A DNA stretch of 64,000 nt. It comes from UBA4479 sp963974935. Its GTDB lineage: Bacteria > Pseudomonadota > Alphaproteobacteria > Rhodospirillales > Casp-alpha2. The translations under genes and the position numbers were made by a program. This document shows positions 17,888-26,357 of this stretch, piece by piece (the first letter of the stretch is position 1; the number at the start of each line of letters is the position of its first letter). Under the pieces are notes generated by a model that saw only the letters and a list, made by a program, of their open reading frames with translations, had not been told where the DNA came from and ran no database searches. The stretch is from the NCBI GenBank assembly GCA_963974935.1, contig CAXBEV010000010.1, positions 60,923 through 124,922 on the forward strand. Direction: 5' to 3'.

Positions 17888-18526
17888 ATGATCCGAACCG
17901 TGTCCGAAAAGATACAAGAGTCATCTTTCCCTGCACTGATACGTGCCACTTATCTGTATTTAGGCATCGCCGCTACTTTAGTTTTTCTGCAGGGCTGCGG
18001 CCTTATGGAAATCAGTATTGACGAGAACATGGTCCTCACACCTGAGAGCCCTCATTCCGTCGTATTTGCAGGTGCAGATGTGAAAGAGAACCCTAATTTT
18101 GATGGCATCTTTCTAACATTTTCTAGGTACGACAAGAAAACGCAGCGATTAATTCCTGGCGCTTCTGAGTTTACTGTGTCGGATCAGCCATTACACAGCG
18201 GTCTTCTCGTCAAGAAAATAGAGCCGGGCGACTATGTGCTGACATCTACTAGCTTCATGCGAACGTCACTTTTAACCCTTAAGTATATCGACAGTCCCGA
18301 CGCCAATGTGACAACAGGCATTAAACAAGACGCTTTTGTGGGCAATGCTGAGGCTTATCGGTTTTCGATCAAACCTGGCGAAGCCGCTTACCTTGGCGAA
18401 TATGTCGTCGCAGTCTTCAAGCCGAAGTGGGTTGAACGTTCAGAAGATGTTCGGGCACAAATGAATGAGATGCCAAACATCTCGGTATATCCAGTTTTCC
18501 GCCCGCCTTTATTAAGCAAGGAGTAG
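17888..18526 (+). CDS. Putative lipoprotein of unknown function
   Basis: 212 residues. A hydrophobic stretch ends in the lipobox FLQGC near residues 33-37 after an unusually long N-terminal segment, so export and lipidation are likely. The mature part is beta-rich, with a phrase (KKIEPGDYVLTS) typical of extracytoplasmic beta domains. I do not recognise a family. It lies 3 bases before a second lipoprotein gene, so the two are probably one operon. Base use is more AT-rich than the backbone and the pair sits between diverged repeats beside tRNA-Gly, which suggests acquisition. Confidence 0.7.
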   Translation: MIRTVSEKIQESSFPALIRATYLYLGIAATLVFLQGCGLMEISIDENMVLTPESPHSVVFAGADVKENPNFDGIFLTFSRYDKKTQRLIPGASEFTVSDQPLHSGLLVKKIEPGDYVLTSTSFMRTSLLTLKYIDSPDANVTTGIKQDAFVGNAEAYRFSIKPGEAAYLGEYVVAVFKPKWVERSEDVRAQMNEMPNISVYPVFRPPLLSKE

Positions 18527-18529
18527 CTG

Positions 18530-19006
18530 ATGAAGCCGAGCCGTTATCAATGGCATCGTCCACTTATTCTAGCAGTCTGTGTTCTTTTAGCTGCCTGTAG
18601 CACGGTTCTGCCACCTGAGGCGGGGGATGATGGCGGGCCAAAACCCATTGATCTTCGCAAACACATGATGGAAATCCTCGAACCAGACTCTCTTTTTCGT
18701 ATGAGATGGGCTAGTCAGATTGGAGATATTACTGACGAAACATTGCTGGTTACGTCAGAAGTGAACAAGGCGCAGGTGTATAATTCGGGCGGCTTTCAGG
18801 TTCGGACATTGCTGGGCTGGAAATACTGTGTGTCATTGGTCAATCCACCCTACAAGAAGGGCGAAAAGGCTCGAGTCGGAACACTGACAGTCTTTGTTCG
18901 CAATGGCGTGGGATATTCTGGTTCAAATAGCTGTTTATGGTATGAACCGACGCTTGAGTATCAAACTGCATTAAAAGATGCGATTGCTGCCGCAGCTCAA
19001 CAATAA
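18530..19006 (+). CDS. Putative small lipoprotein of unknown function
   Basis: 158 residues with a clear type II signal: basic start, hydrophobic core and lipobox LLAAC near residue 23. The mature part has about 135 residues including two Cys (KYCVSLVN and NSCLWYEP) that could form a disulfide. No family is recognised. The 3-base spacing after the previous lipoprotein gene implies a common transcript and perhaps a shared envelope role. Confidence 0.7.
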   Translation: MKPSRYQWHRPLILAVCVLLAACSTVLPPEAGDDGGPKPIDLRKHMMEILEPDSLFRMRWASQIGDITDETLLVTSEVNKAQVYNSGGFQVRTLLGWKYCVSLVNPPYKKGEKARVGTLTVFVRNGVGYSGSNSCLWYEPTLEYQTALKDAIAAAAQQ

Positions 19007-19039
19007 CAGTCTCGGACTGGGGCTTTAAATGAGGTCTTG

Positions 19040-19130
19040 GTGCGCTGTTTGACAAGCTAGCGGCTTACTTGAGCCTCTAACGAGACACTATACCGGGCGT
19101 TCCCCCATGCACGTGGTGCGCTCTAAGTAG
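19040..19130. repeat. Diverged direct repeat, right copy
   Basis: Partner of 17594-17688; the second block (19111-19130) lies inside the 3' end of the TauD-family gene. The repeats bracket the lipoprotein pair, as expected if the segment arrived by an event that duplicated the insertion point, or by duplication and decay of the oxygenase gene tail. Confidence 0.55.
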
Positions 19131-19960
19131 CGGGGCGCGTCGCCGTAATCGGCGATGGCGTAATGCATCAAAGAACGGTTGTCCCAGACCAGCACGTCGT
19201 GCGGCTGCCATTGATGGCGATAGATGTATTCCGGGCGCGTTGCGTGGCGGTACAGCGGCTCCAAAATCCAACGGCTTTCGTCAGCATCGAATCCGTCGAT
19301 ATGCGAGGTAAAGCCCGGATTGACGAACAGGCTTTCTTCGCCGGTCTCGTCGTGGGTGCGGACTAGCGGATGAACGGCACGGTTGGCGCCGGCCATATCG
19401 TCTTCGACGACAATCGGTTTTGCGTATTGGGTGCGGGCCGCGACCTCAAAATCGTGTACGGCGTTGAGCGGGCGGAGTGTGTTTTTCATGCCTTCCGACA
19501 AATCGGCGAAGGCCTTAGTCATGTTGGCAAACAAGGTATTGCCGCCGATATTGGGAATTTCGATGGCGTGCAGGATCGAGGCCGCCGCCGGCTGTTCGCG
19601 AAAACTCACGTCAGAATGCCAATACGTGCCGGCCCCTTTGCGGCCAAGCGGTTGGCCGGACGCGTCCAGTTTGTTGGAGACACGATAAATTTCAGGGTAG
19701 TTCGGGTGAATATAGCGGCTCACGGTGTCTTGCAGTGGCGATTGATCGGGCGCGCCGAACAGCGGGCCCATGGCGGCGCCGAACGCAATGTGCGCTTCGG
19801 CGCTCAGGTTTTCCTGGCCTCGAATAACCATAAAGCCGCCGTGATCCAGCCAGACTTCGCGCAGCGCGCCGGCGAGGTTGCCGCCGAGCCCATCGCTCAG
19901 ATCGATTCCGGAAACTTCGGCGCCCAAATGTGTCGATAACGGTTTAACTGTAAAATCCAT
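19088..19960 (-). CDS. TauD/TfdA-family Fe(II)/2-oxoglutarate dioxygenase
   Basis: 290 residues. The iron ligands are His115 and Asp117 (YWHSDVSF) and His266 (SLMHYAIADY); Arg277 or Arg281 would bind 2-oxoglutarate. The start at 19960 has GGGAG upstream. The family covers taurine, alkylsulfonate, 2,4-D and other substrates, and nothing adjacent identifies which. The gene is divergent from the radical SAM gene. Its 3' end overlaps the right copy of the diverged repeat, and a matching C-terminal fragment lies near 17655-17700. Confidence 0.88.
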   Translation of the reverse strand: MDFTVKPLSTHLGAEVSGIDLSDGLGGNLAGALREVWLDHGGFMVIRGQENLSAEAHIAFGAAMGPLFGAPDQSPLQDTVSRYIHPNYPEIYRVSNKLDASGQPLGRKGAGTYWHSDVSFREQPAAASILHAIEIPNIGGNTLFANMTKAFADLSEGMKNTLRPLNAVHDFEVAARTQYAKPIVVEDDMAGANRAVHPLVRTHDETGEESLFVNPGFTSHIDGFDADESRWILEPLYRHATRPEYIYRHQWQPHDVLVWDNRSLMHYAIADYGDAPRYLERTTCMGERPV

Positions 19961-20110
19961 GGTGTGTTTCTCCCTGCTTTGATTATGCAAACAATCCCAT
20001 AAACTTCAATGCGTGTCGGCGCACACGCGACCTCACGAGAGGTTTATTTGCGTTGTTTCGAGAATGGCTCTAAGGCATCTTTTAATAGGAATTACAGGAT
20101 TAATGGACGA

Positions 20111-21058
20111 ATGCCTGATCATAACAGCGCGCTTGATCCGCGAAAGTTTCGCGATCCGCACCTGACCGCCGACGGCCAAGCACGTGCCGTCGTCGCGCTC
20201 ACGCATTTGCGCACGCTTTGGTTCAATACCGGCAGCCTTTGTAATATCACGTGTGTGAATTGCTATATGGAGTCCAGCCCGAAGAATGATGCGCTGGCGT
20301 ATATGGCGCTGGACGAAGTGCGCGGCTATCTGGATGAAATTCATCAAGACGGCATGCAGGTTGAAGAGATCGCCTTCACAGGCGGTGAGCCGTTCATGAA
20401 TCCGGACATCATCGATATGTTGAGCGACGTGTTGGCGCGGGGCTTTAAGGCGCTGGTGCTGACCAACGCGATGAAGCCGATGCTGAACAAGCGCACGCCT
20501 TTGCTGGCCCTGCATCAGCGTTATCCGGGTGCGTTGTCGATCCGCGTTTCCATTGATCACTTCACCAAGCAGCGCCACGAGGATATCCGCGGCAAAGACA
20601 CCTGGGCGCCGATGATCGAAGGCCTACGCTGGCTCGCGGAAAACGATTTCCAATTGGCGGTCGCCGGGCGCACGTGCTGGGACGAAAGCGAAGACGATGC
20701 CAGGCGCGGCTATGGGGCTTTGTTTGCCGACAAGCAGATTCCGGTGGATGCCGAAAATGTGGCGAAGCTGGTGCTGTTTCCGGAAATGGACATCAACGTC
20801 GATGTCCCTGAAATTACCACCAAGTGCTGGGACATCTTGGGCGTCGCGCCGGAAACCATGATGTGCGCGTCGTCGCGCATGGTGATCAAACGCAAAGGTG
20901 CCGCGCGTCCGGTCGTCGTGCCGTGCACGCTTTTACCTTACGACGAGACATTTGAGCTTGGACATGAACTCGGCCAGTCGGACAAAGCGGTTCAACTGAA
21001 CCATCCCCATTGCGCCAAGTTCTGTGTGCTCGGCGGCGCGTCCTGTAGCCCGGATTAA
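20111..21058 (+). CDS. Radical SAM protein of unknown specificity
   Basis: 315 residues. The [4Fe-4S]/SAM motif is Cys44, Cys48 and Cys51 (CNITCVNC), followed by TGGEPFMNPDI, the SAM-binding GGE strand. The C-terminus carries Cys301, Cys305 and Cys312 (HCAKFCVLGGASCS), possibly an auxiliary cluster or zinc site. ATG 20111 is chosen because homology-like sequence begins nearby, with AGGA about 12 bases upstream. A metallophosphoesterase gene follows 5 bases after the stop, so the two probably act together. The substrate is unknown. Confidence 0.85.
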   Translation: MPDHNSALDPRKFRDPHLTADGQARAVVALTHLRTLWFNTGSLCNITCVNCYMESSPKNDALAYMALDEVRGYLDEIHQDGMQVEEIAFTGGEPFMNPDIIDMLSDVLARGFKALVLTNAMKPMLNKRTPLLALHQRYPGALSIRVSIDHFTKQRHEDIRGKDTWAPMIEGLRWLAENDFQLAVAGRTCWDESEDDARRGYGALFADKQIPVDAENVAKLVLFPEMDINVDVPEITTKCWDILGVAPETMMCASSRMVIKRKGAARPVVVPCTLLPYDETFELGHELGQSDKAVQLNHPHCAKFCVLGGASCSPD

Positions 21059-21063
21059 AGCGC

Positions 21064-21951
21064 ATGAGTGAAATGAACATATCGGCCGAGGCGTGCCTCG
21101 ACCTTGGCAATTTTGATACGCCGGTGCTGGTGTTTGGCGGCCCGTATTCAAACCTGCGGGCCACACAAGCGATGCGTGCCGAGGCTGAACGGTTGGGGAT
21201 TCCGGCGGATCACGTGATTTGCACGGGCGACGTTGTAGCTTATGCGGCCGAGCCTGCGGCGACCACCGATGTGATCATGGATTGGGGCATCACGACGGTG
21301 ATGGGCAATTGCGAGGAAAGCTTCGGCTGGGCTGCAGACGACTGCGGGTGTGGCTTCGAAGAGGGCACCGACTGTGATTTGATGTCCCGGCGATGGTATG
21401 CGCACGCACATCAGCTTTTGCAGCCGCATCACCGCGCCTGGATGCGCGGTTTGCCGCGCACCGTGTATTTCGCCTTGGGCGGTCGCCGTATTGCCGTCGT
21501 ACATGGCAGCGTCGGCTCCATCAACGAGTTTGTCTTCGAAGCCGGTGACGACGCGGTCAAACGCGCGGGCTTGGATGTGCTCAATGTTGATGGTGTGATC
21601 GGCGGGCATTCCGGGGTGCCGTTTACGCAGATCCTGGATGACCGACTTTGGCACAACGCAGGCGTCATCGGCATGCCCGCCAACGACGGCACGCCGCGGG
21701 TTTGGTATTCGATACTGCGTACCGGCCCGGACGGGGTTGAGATCGAATACGCCGCGCTTGATTATGACTATGCGGGCGCCGCAGCGGCGATGCGGGCCGA
21801 CACGCTGCCTGAGGGCTACGCAGCTTGCCTTGAATCCGGTCTTTGGCCGAATATGGACGTGATGCCCGCTGCCGAGCGTCAAAAGGTCGGCCAAGTATTG
21901 CAACCTTCCAAGGCTTTTTGGCCGGCGGCAAAGCGAACGGCGGCTGAGTAA
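21064..21951 (+). CDS. Metallophosphoesterase-like protein with altered first motif
   Basis: 295 residues with a calcineurin-like phosphoesterase layout: GD at 55-56, GNCEE at 81-85, H147 in VVHGS and H182 in GGHSG. The first motif, normally D-x-H in the opening strand, reads GGPYSN (25-30), so two usual metal ligands are absent. A short insert has Cys94, Cys96 and Cys104. It follows the radical SAM gene by 5 bases. It could hydrolyse a phosphoester made or used by that enzyme, use one metal, or have lost catalysis. Confidence 0.8.
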   Translation: MSEMNISAEACLDLGNFDTPVLVFGGPYSNLRATQAMRAEAERLGIPADHVICTGDVVAYAAEPAATTDVIMDWGITTVMGNCEESFGWAADDCGCGFEEGTDCDLMSRRWYAHAHQLLQPHHRAWMRGLPRTVYFALGGRRIAVVHGSVGSINEFVFEAGDDAVKRAGLDVLNVDGVIGGHSGVPFTQILDDRLWHNAGVIGMPANDGTPRVWYSILRTGPDGVEIEYAALDYDYAGAAAAMRADTLPEGYAACLESGLWPNMDVMPAAERQKVGQVLQPSKAFWPAAKRTAAE

Positions 21952-21959
21952 AGCGTCGT

Positions 21960-21982
21960 TTTGCGGCAAATTTGCCTGCAAA
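21960..21982. other. Imperfect hairpin after the metallophosphoesterase gene
   Basis: TTTGCGGC pairs with GCCTGCAAA (one G-T pair) around a 7-base loop, 8 bases past the stop codon. No T tract follows, so an intrinsic terminator is not well supported; it may be a weak or Rho-assisted one. Confidence 0.3.
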
Positions 21983-22069
21983 TGACCTTATCAGCGCCAT
22001 AATCAGCCATCATTTCGCCGAAACCGGTCGTTATCACTGTCCGCCTCATCGATATGATAGGAGGACATT

Positions 22070-22942
22070 ATGAATCGTTATGTGCATATTGCGGCCCCGT
22101 TGGCGGCACCCTTGGTATTTTTGTTGGCGTTGTTGCTGGCCGGGTGCGCCAACAAAGACATCAAGGCTGCGGAAAATCTTAAGATCGACGGCAACACCAT
22201 GGCCGACGAAGCGGCTCGGGAATACCGGCGCATGGCAATGTTCGAAAATAAAGTGATGTGGGACCGTGCTTCAGCGCAGGCTTTTTCCGAAAAGGCGCTG
22301 GCCGCCGCAGACGGTCAAGTGCAGCTGCATCATGACGATGCCGTTTCCTCTGCAGATGCGGCTGACATTGCGCAAGCTTACGCCGCATTGGCGCAAATGC
22401 TGGCGCTCGGCGGCGGTGATATGGCACCGAAAGCCGCCGGTCAGGCGATCGCGCGGCTGGATTGCTGGGCTGAGCAGGCATCCGAAGGGGATCAGCCGCG
22501 CCATATCGGCTTTTGCCGTGACGGCTTTAAGGCGTATGCCGATGAAACCGCGACCACGCTGGCGGCAGGCGGCCGTGCACCTGATTGGGCGATGCCGTTA
22601 AAATCGTTCGCCGTCACGTTTGCGCTGGGGAGTGCCGAGCCCGATGCCAAAGCGCGCCAAGTCATTGATCAGGCGGCGCGGTATGCTCGCGCCAAAGACG
22701 GTCTTCGGATCGTGCTCGGCGGTCATGCGGATCGATCAGGCACGGCACGGCGCAATCAGCAGATCTCCGCAGCGCGTGCGAAAACCGTGGCAGATCTGCT
22801 CCGGGAAGCCGGGATCAGAAATACCGAGATCAGCACCATCGCGTTTGGTGAAACCTACCCTAAAAACCGCACTCCCGACGGACAGCGGAGCGCCGAAAAT
22901 CGGCGTGTTGAGATCGTCATCGGTCCGGCGCGCATACTATAG
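22070..22942 (+). CDS. OmpA-family lipoprotein
   Basis: 290 residues. A signal peptide ends in LLAGC with lipidated Cys26; AGGAGG precedes the ATG. The middle is alpha-helical and Ala-rich. The C-terminal region of about 100 residues is an OmpA-like peptidoglycan-binding domain, with LGGHADRSGTARRNQQIS and the closing NRRVEIVI. It probably tethers the outer membrane to the wall, like Pal, though the long helical middle differs from Pal. Next on the strand are a hairpin and apaG. Confidence 0.85.
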   Translation: MNRYVHIAAPLAAPLVFLLALLLAGCANKDIKAAENLKIDGNTMADEAAREYRRMAMFENKVMWDRASAQAFSEKALAAADGQVQLHHDDAVSSADAADIAQAYAALAQMLALGGGDMAPKAAGQAIARLDCWAEQASEGDQPRHIGFCRDGFKAYADETATTLAAGGRAPDWAMPLKSFAVTFALGSAEPDAKARQVIDQAARYARAKDGLRIVLGGHADRSGTARRNQQISAARAKTVADLLREAGIRNTEISTIAFGETYPKNRTPDGQRSAENRRVEIVIGPARIL

Positions 22943-23008
22943 GTGTGCTTCCTTTTTCAGCATTTATGCGTCGGGCTGGACAATGCAGGGTGCGGACGTT
23001 ACCAAATG

Positions 23009-23034
23009 ACGCGATCGGGATAACCTGATCGCGT
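23009..23034. other. 11-bp hairpin between the OmpA lipoprotein gene and apaG
   Basis: ACGCGATC and GATCGCGT pair perfectly, extended by three more pairs (one G-T) to an ATAA loop. It lies 67 bases after the lipoprotein stop and 22 before the apaG start, with no T tract. It could be a terminator without a U run, or a regulatory or mRNA-stability hairpin for apaG. Confidence 0.5.
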
Positions 23035-23056
23035 TCGGCCTTGCAAAGGTACCGCC

Positions 23057-23464
23057 ATGAGCGATGCTCAGACTTTTGAAGAGACCACCGAGGGTGTCCG
23101 GATTTTGGTCACGCCGGTGTATCTTTCCGATCAATCCGATGCGGATGACGGACGCCATGTGTGGGCGTATCAGGTACGGATTGAAAATCAAAGCGCAACC
23201 CAGGTGCAACTGCTGACCCGACGTTGGCGGATCACCGACGGCAACGGCGCCGTGCATGAGGTCATTGGTGACGGTGTGGTCGGCGACCAGCCGGTGCTGG
23301 CCCCTGGCGACGATTACGAGTATTCGAGCGGCACACCGCTCTCCACGTCGAGCGGCTTTATGACCGGTATTTTCCAGATGATTGGTGCCGACGGGCGGCG
23401 CTTTGCCGCGAAAGTTCCGGCGTTTTCCTTGGATGGCCCTGGCGCACGCAACGCCGTTCATTGA
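23057..23464 (+). CDS. apaG: ApaG domain protein
   Basis: 135 residues, the full length of the ApaG/DUF525 family, an Fn3-like beta sandwich. Family phrases are visible: VWAYQVRIEN near 33, RRWRITDGNG near 54, VHEVIGDGVVGDQPVL and the SGTPLSTSSGFM loop. The molecular role in bacteria is unsettled; links to Co/Mg efflux phenotypes and nucleotide binding have been reported. It stands alone here, ahead of folE. Confidence 0.92.
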   Translation: MSDAQTFEETTEGVRILVTPVYLSDQSDADDGRHVWAYQVRIENQSATQVQLLTRRWRITDGNGAVHEVIGDGVVGDQPVLAPGDDYEYSSGTPLSTSSGFMTGIFQMIGADGRRFAAKVPAFSLDGPGARNAVH

Positions 23465-23605
23465 TATATTGATCGTTCCATTGAATGATCTATTGGGCGC
23501 GCTTCATCGTAAACTTAACATAAGGCAGGCCAAAAGACGCAACACGTGCGGAAAGTCGCAATAGCGTCTAAGATTGCCCCCTGGGTTGGGGCGTTAGGAA
23601 ACATT

Positions 23606-24271
23606 GTGAACGAGCAAAAACCCCGAAGCACTGTCTCTGACGAGGTAGATTCTGTGTCTAATCAAGCCGCATCCGTGCCGGCAGGCGAAAAGCCAAGCCG
23701 CGAAGATGCGGAAGCTGCGGTGCGTACGCTGATTCGTTGGGCCGGCGACGATCCGGACCGTGAAGGCTTACTGGAAACCCCGGCCCGCGTTGCTCGTGCC
23801 TATGAGGAATTTTATAAAGGCTACGACATCGACCCCCGAGCCTATCTCGAAAAAACGTTCGAGGAAACGGACGGGTATGACGAGATCGTGCTGCTCAAAG
23901 ATATCCGCTTCGAAAGCCACTGTGAACATCATATGGTGCCGTTCATCGGGCGGGCACACGTTGCCTACCTGCCGGATCGGCGTGTCGTCGGGATTTCTAA
24001 ATTGGCGCGGGTCGTTGATGCGTTCGCAAAACGCATGCAGATCCAAGAAAAAATGACGTCCCAGATCGCCAACATCATTGATGAGGTGCTGGAGCCGCGC
24101 GGCGTTGCTGTAATTATCGAGGCTGCGCATCAATGCATGACGATGCGCGGTGTCCATAAACCCGGCGTCAGCTTGGTGACAAGCCGGATGTTGGGTGCGT
24201 TCCGTGATGATCCGTCGACGCGGCGCGAATTCCTCTCCATGGTCGATCATACCGGCGGAAATTTTTCCTAA
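23606..24271 (+). CDS. folE: GTP cyclohydrolase I
   Basis: 221 residues from GTG 23606, which has AGGAAA at good spacing; an upstream GTG at 23546 would add 20 residues without a site. Zinc ligands are Cys106 and His109 (SHCEHH) and Cys177 (HQCMTMRG). The enzyme turns GTP into dihydroneopterin triphosphate, the first step of folate synthesis. The N-terminal 30 residues are variable and the core covers about 35-215. Folate links loosely to the GcvT-domain protein at 6627. Confidence 0.95.
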   Translation: MNEQKPRSTVSDEVDSVSNQAASVPAGEKPSREDAEAAVRTLIRWAGDDPDREGLLETPARVARAYEEFYKGYDIDPRAYLEKTFEETDGYDEIVLLKDIRFESHCEHHMVPFIGRAHVAYLPDRRVVGISKLARVVDAFAKRMQIQEKMTSQIANIIDEVLEPRGVAVIIEAAHQCMTMRGVHKPGVSLVTSRMLGAFRDDPSTRREFLSMVDHTGGNFS

Positions 24272-24398
24272 ACTGATCTGCTGAATTTGCTATTATCGGC
24301 CAAGCTGCTTGACCCCTTGGGGCCAGCGCGCTTGAGTGTCGCCGGCGACGGTGAAACCGCTTGGGTTTTGCACGGTATGACCACGTTTCGGGGGATTA

Positions 24399-25844
24399 AT
24401 GGACTTTCGTCCGGCCATTTTTACAGTCGGCGTGCTGCTGGCGACATTGGCGCTGGTCATGTGTGTGCCAGCGATTGTCGACTTTGCGCTCGGTCATCCG
24501 GATTGGCAGGTATTTGCCGCCGCTGCCGGCACGACCTTTTTCGTCGGTGCGACGATGGCGCTGACGACGCGTGCGCGCGGTATGCGCCTTACCATCCGTG
24601 ATGGCTTTCTGGTGACCACGGCGAGTTGGTTTGGTCTGACCTTATTTGCAGCCCTGCCGTTCACTTTTTCTGAACTCGAGATGAGCTTCACCGACGCGTT
24701 TTTTGAGGCGATGTCAGGCATCACCACCACCGGGTCGACCGTGATCATAGGGCTAGATGATGCGCCACCAGGCTTGTTGTTGTGGCGTTCGTTGCTGCAA
24801 TGGCTGGGCGGGATCGGTATCATCGTGATGGGCATCGCCGTGCTGCCGATGCTGCAGGTCGGTGGTATGCAGTTGTTCCGCATGGAAAGCTCGGATCAAT
24901 CCGAGAAAGCGATGCCGCGTGCGGCGCAGATCGCATCCGCCATCGGTGTGATTTACGTCGGCTTGACCGGCATTTGGGCGGCACTTTATTGGGCGGCAGG
25001 GATGGACGGTTTTGATTCCGTCGCTCATGCCATGACGACCATCGCCACCGGTGGTTTCTCAACTCACGATGCGTCGATAGCGTATTTTCAATCTACCGCG
25101 ATTGATTATATTGCGGCGGCCGGCATGGTCTTGGGGGCATTGCCGTTTATTCTTTATCTGCGCACGCTTCAGGGCAACATGAATGCAATTATCTCCGATA
25201 GCCAAGTGCAGTGGTTTTTGACGTTTGTCGGCTGTGTTGTGCTGGTGACCACAACCTGGCTGGTGTTGGAACTTGGGCGCGACCCGCTGGATGCGCTGCG
25301 CCTTGCTACCTTCAACATCGTCTCGGTGATCACCGGCACCGGATATGTATCGGATGATTACGGCGTGTGGGGTGCGTTCTCGCCGATGATATTCTTTTTC
25401 ATTATGTTCATCGGTGGGTGTGCGGGGTCGACAACGTGCGGTATCAAGGTGTTCCGCTTCCAAGTGCTGTATGCCGCCGCCCGCACCCAGGTGCAGCACC
25501 TATTGCAGCCACACGGCGTGTTCATTCCCTACTTTAACCGTCGACCGATTTCTGAAGAGATTATTATTTCGGTGCTGTCGTTCTTTTTCGTGTGGTTTCT
25601 GACATTCACCGTGTTGGCGTTGGGGCTGAGTATGCTCGGTCTCGATTTTCTGACCGCGTTTTCAAGTGCGGCGACGTCGATTGCCAATGTCGGCCCTGCT
25701 CTCGGGCCTATCGCAGGGCCGAGTGGTAATTTCGTCGATTTTCCTGATGCCGCGAAATGGCTGATGGCGGCCGGCATGCTGTTGGGGCGGCTTGAGCTGT
25801 TTACGGTTATCGTCATGCTCAGTCGCAATTTCTGGAGACCGTAA
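24399..25844 (+). CDS. trkH: TrkH-family potassium uptake protein
   Basis: 481 residues, multi-pass inner membrane. Four filter-like loops with the pore glycine are visible: TTTGSTV (about 110), TIATGGFST (about 215), VITGTGYVS (about 310) and SIANVGPALG (about 430), plus GSTTCGIKV. It is the K+-conducting subunit driven by ion gradients; the NAD-binding TrkA partner is not in this window. A 156-codon gene follows 3 bases later and may be co-translated. Confidence 0.93.
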   Translation: MDFRPAIFTVGVLLATLALVMCVPAIVDFALGHPDWQVFAAAAGTTFFVGATMALTTRARGMRLTIRDGFLVTTASWFGLTLFAALPFTFSELEMSFTDAFFEAMSGITTTGSTVIIGLDDAPPGLLLWRSLLQWLGGIGIIVMGIAVLPMLQVGGMQLFRMESSDQSEKAMPRAAQIASAIGVIYVGLTGIWAALYWAAGMDGFDSVAHAMTTIATGGFSTHDASIAYFQSTAIDYIAAAGMVLGALPFILYLRTLQGNMNAIISDSQVQWFLTFVGCVVLVTTTWLVLELGRDPLDALRLATFNIVSVITGTGYVSDDYGVWGAFSPMIFFFIMFIGGCAGSTTCGIKVFRFQVLYAAARTQVQHLLQPHGVFIPYFNRRPISEEIIISVLSFFFVWFLTFTVLALGLSMLGLDFLTAFSSAATSIANVGPALGPIAGPSGNFVDFPDAAKWLMAAGMLLGRLELFTVIVMLSRNFWRP

Positions 25845-25847
25845 TCA

Positions 25848-26318
25848 ATGCCGGGACTCGTCCAATCGATGATGGGTGGCTGGGCCAGCCGGCGCTATCG
25901 TAAAGAGGCTGAAAAACATCTCGCGCATCTGCGTGATTTGGATAACGAGAGCATCGGTCTGGTGCTGGCGATTGCCGCGCATCAGCGTAACGCCTTGATT
26001 AGTGAAGGCACTGAAATGCGTGATCTGACGGCGCTGGTTCAGGCGCAGCCGATGTATCAGCACGGTGTTGCAAATGCCGTTAACGCCCTGATCAAGGCTA
26101 AGCGCCCGCATGATGCGTTGGGTATGCAGGTATGGATGCACTCGCTGCGGGCCATTGCGGATCCGCATTTAATGCCGCTCGCCGTTGCGATCTGGCGCGA
26201 GCTTGCCAGGGGCAAACGTCACGTGGCGAAAGCCCGCACGCTGGTAAAAGACGAGACCGGCTTCGAATTGGATATCAATATGGCGCAAGAAATTCCGCCG
26301 GAGTTCGCCGACGGCTGA
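25848..26318 (+). CDS. Conserved hypothetical protein, helical
   Basis: 156 residues, starting 3 bases after trkH. The sequence is almost entirely predicted helix, with a basic N-terminus (ASRRYRKEAEKHL) and Leu/Ala-rich repeats; no signal, membrane segment or catalytic motif is visible. The tight spacing suggests a role linked to TrkH, but there is no direct evidence. I do not recognise a named family. Confidence 0.7.
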   Translation: MPGLVQSMMGGWASRRYRKEAEKHLAHLRDLDNESIGLVLAIAAHQRNALISEGTEMRDLTALVQAQPMYQHGVANAVNALIKAKRPHDALGMQVWMHSLRAIADPHLMPLAVAIWRELARGKRHVAKARTLVKDETGFELDINMAQEIPPEFADG

Positions 26319-26335
26319 GGTTTCAGTCCGTTTTT

Positions 26336-26357
26336 AGCGCCTGCTCAGCGCCTGCTC
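26336..26357. repeat. Two-copy 11-bp tandem repeat
   Basis: AGCGCCTGCTC occurs twice head to tail, followed by a third AGCG, overlapping the stop codon of the minus-strand lipoprotein gene. It lies between converging genes. Probably a slippage product of no function. Confidence 0.6.

Noticed and set aside
23009..23034. Riboswitch or attenuator upstream of apaG
   Set aside because: Only a single hairpin is present, with no conserved aptamer elements or alternative pairing that I can see; kept as an unassigned hairpin.
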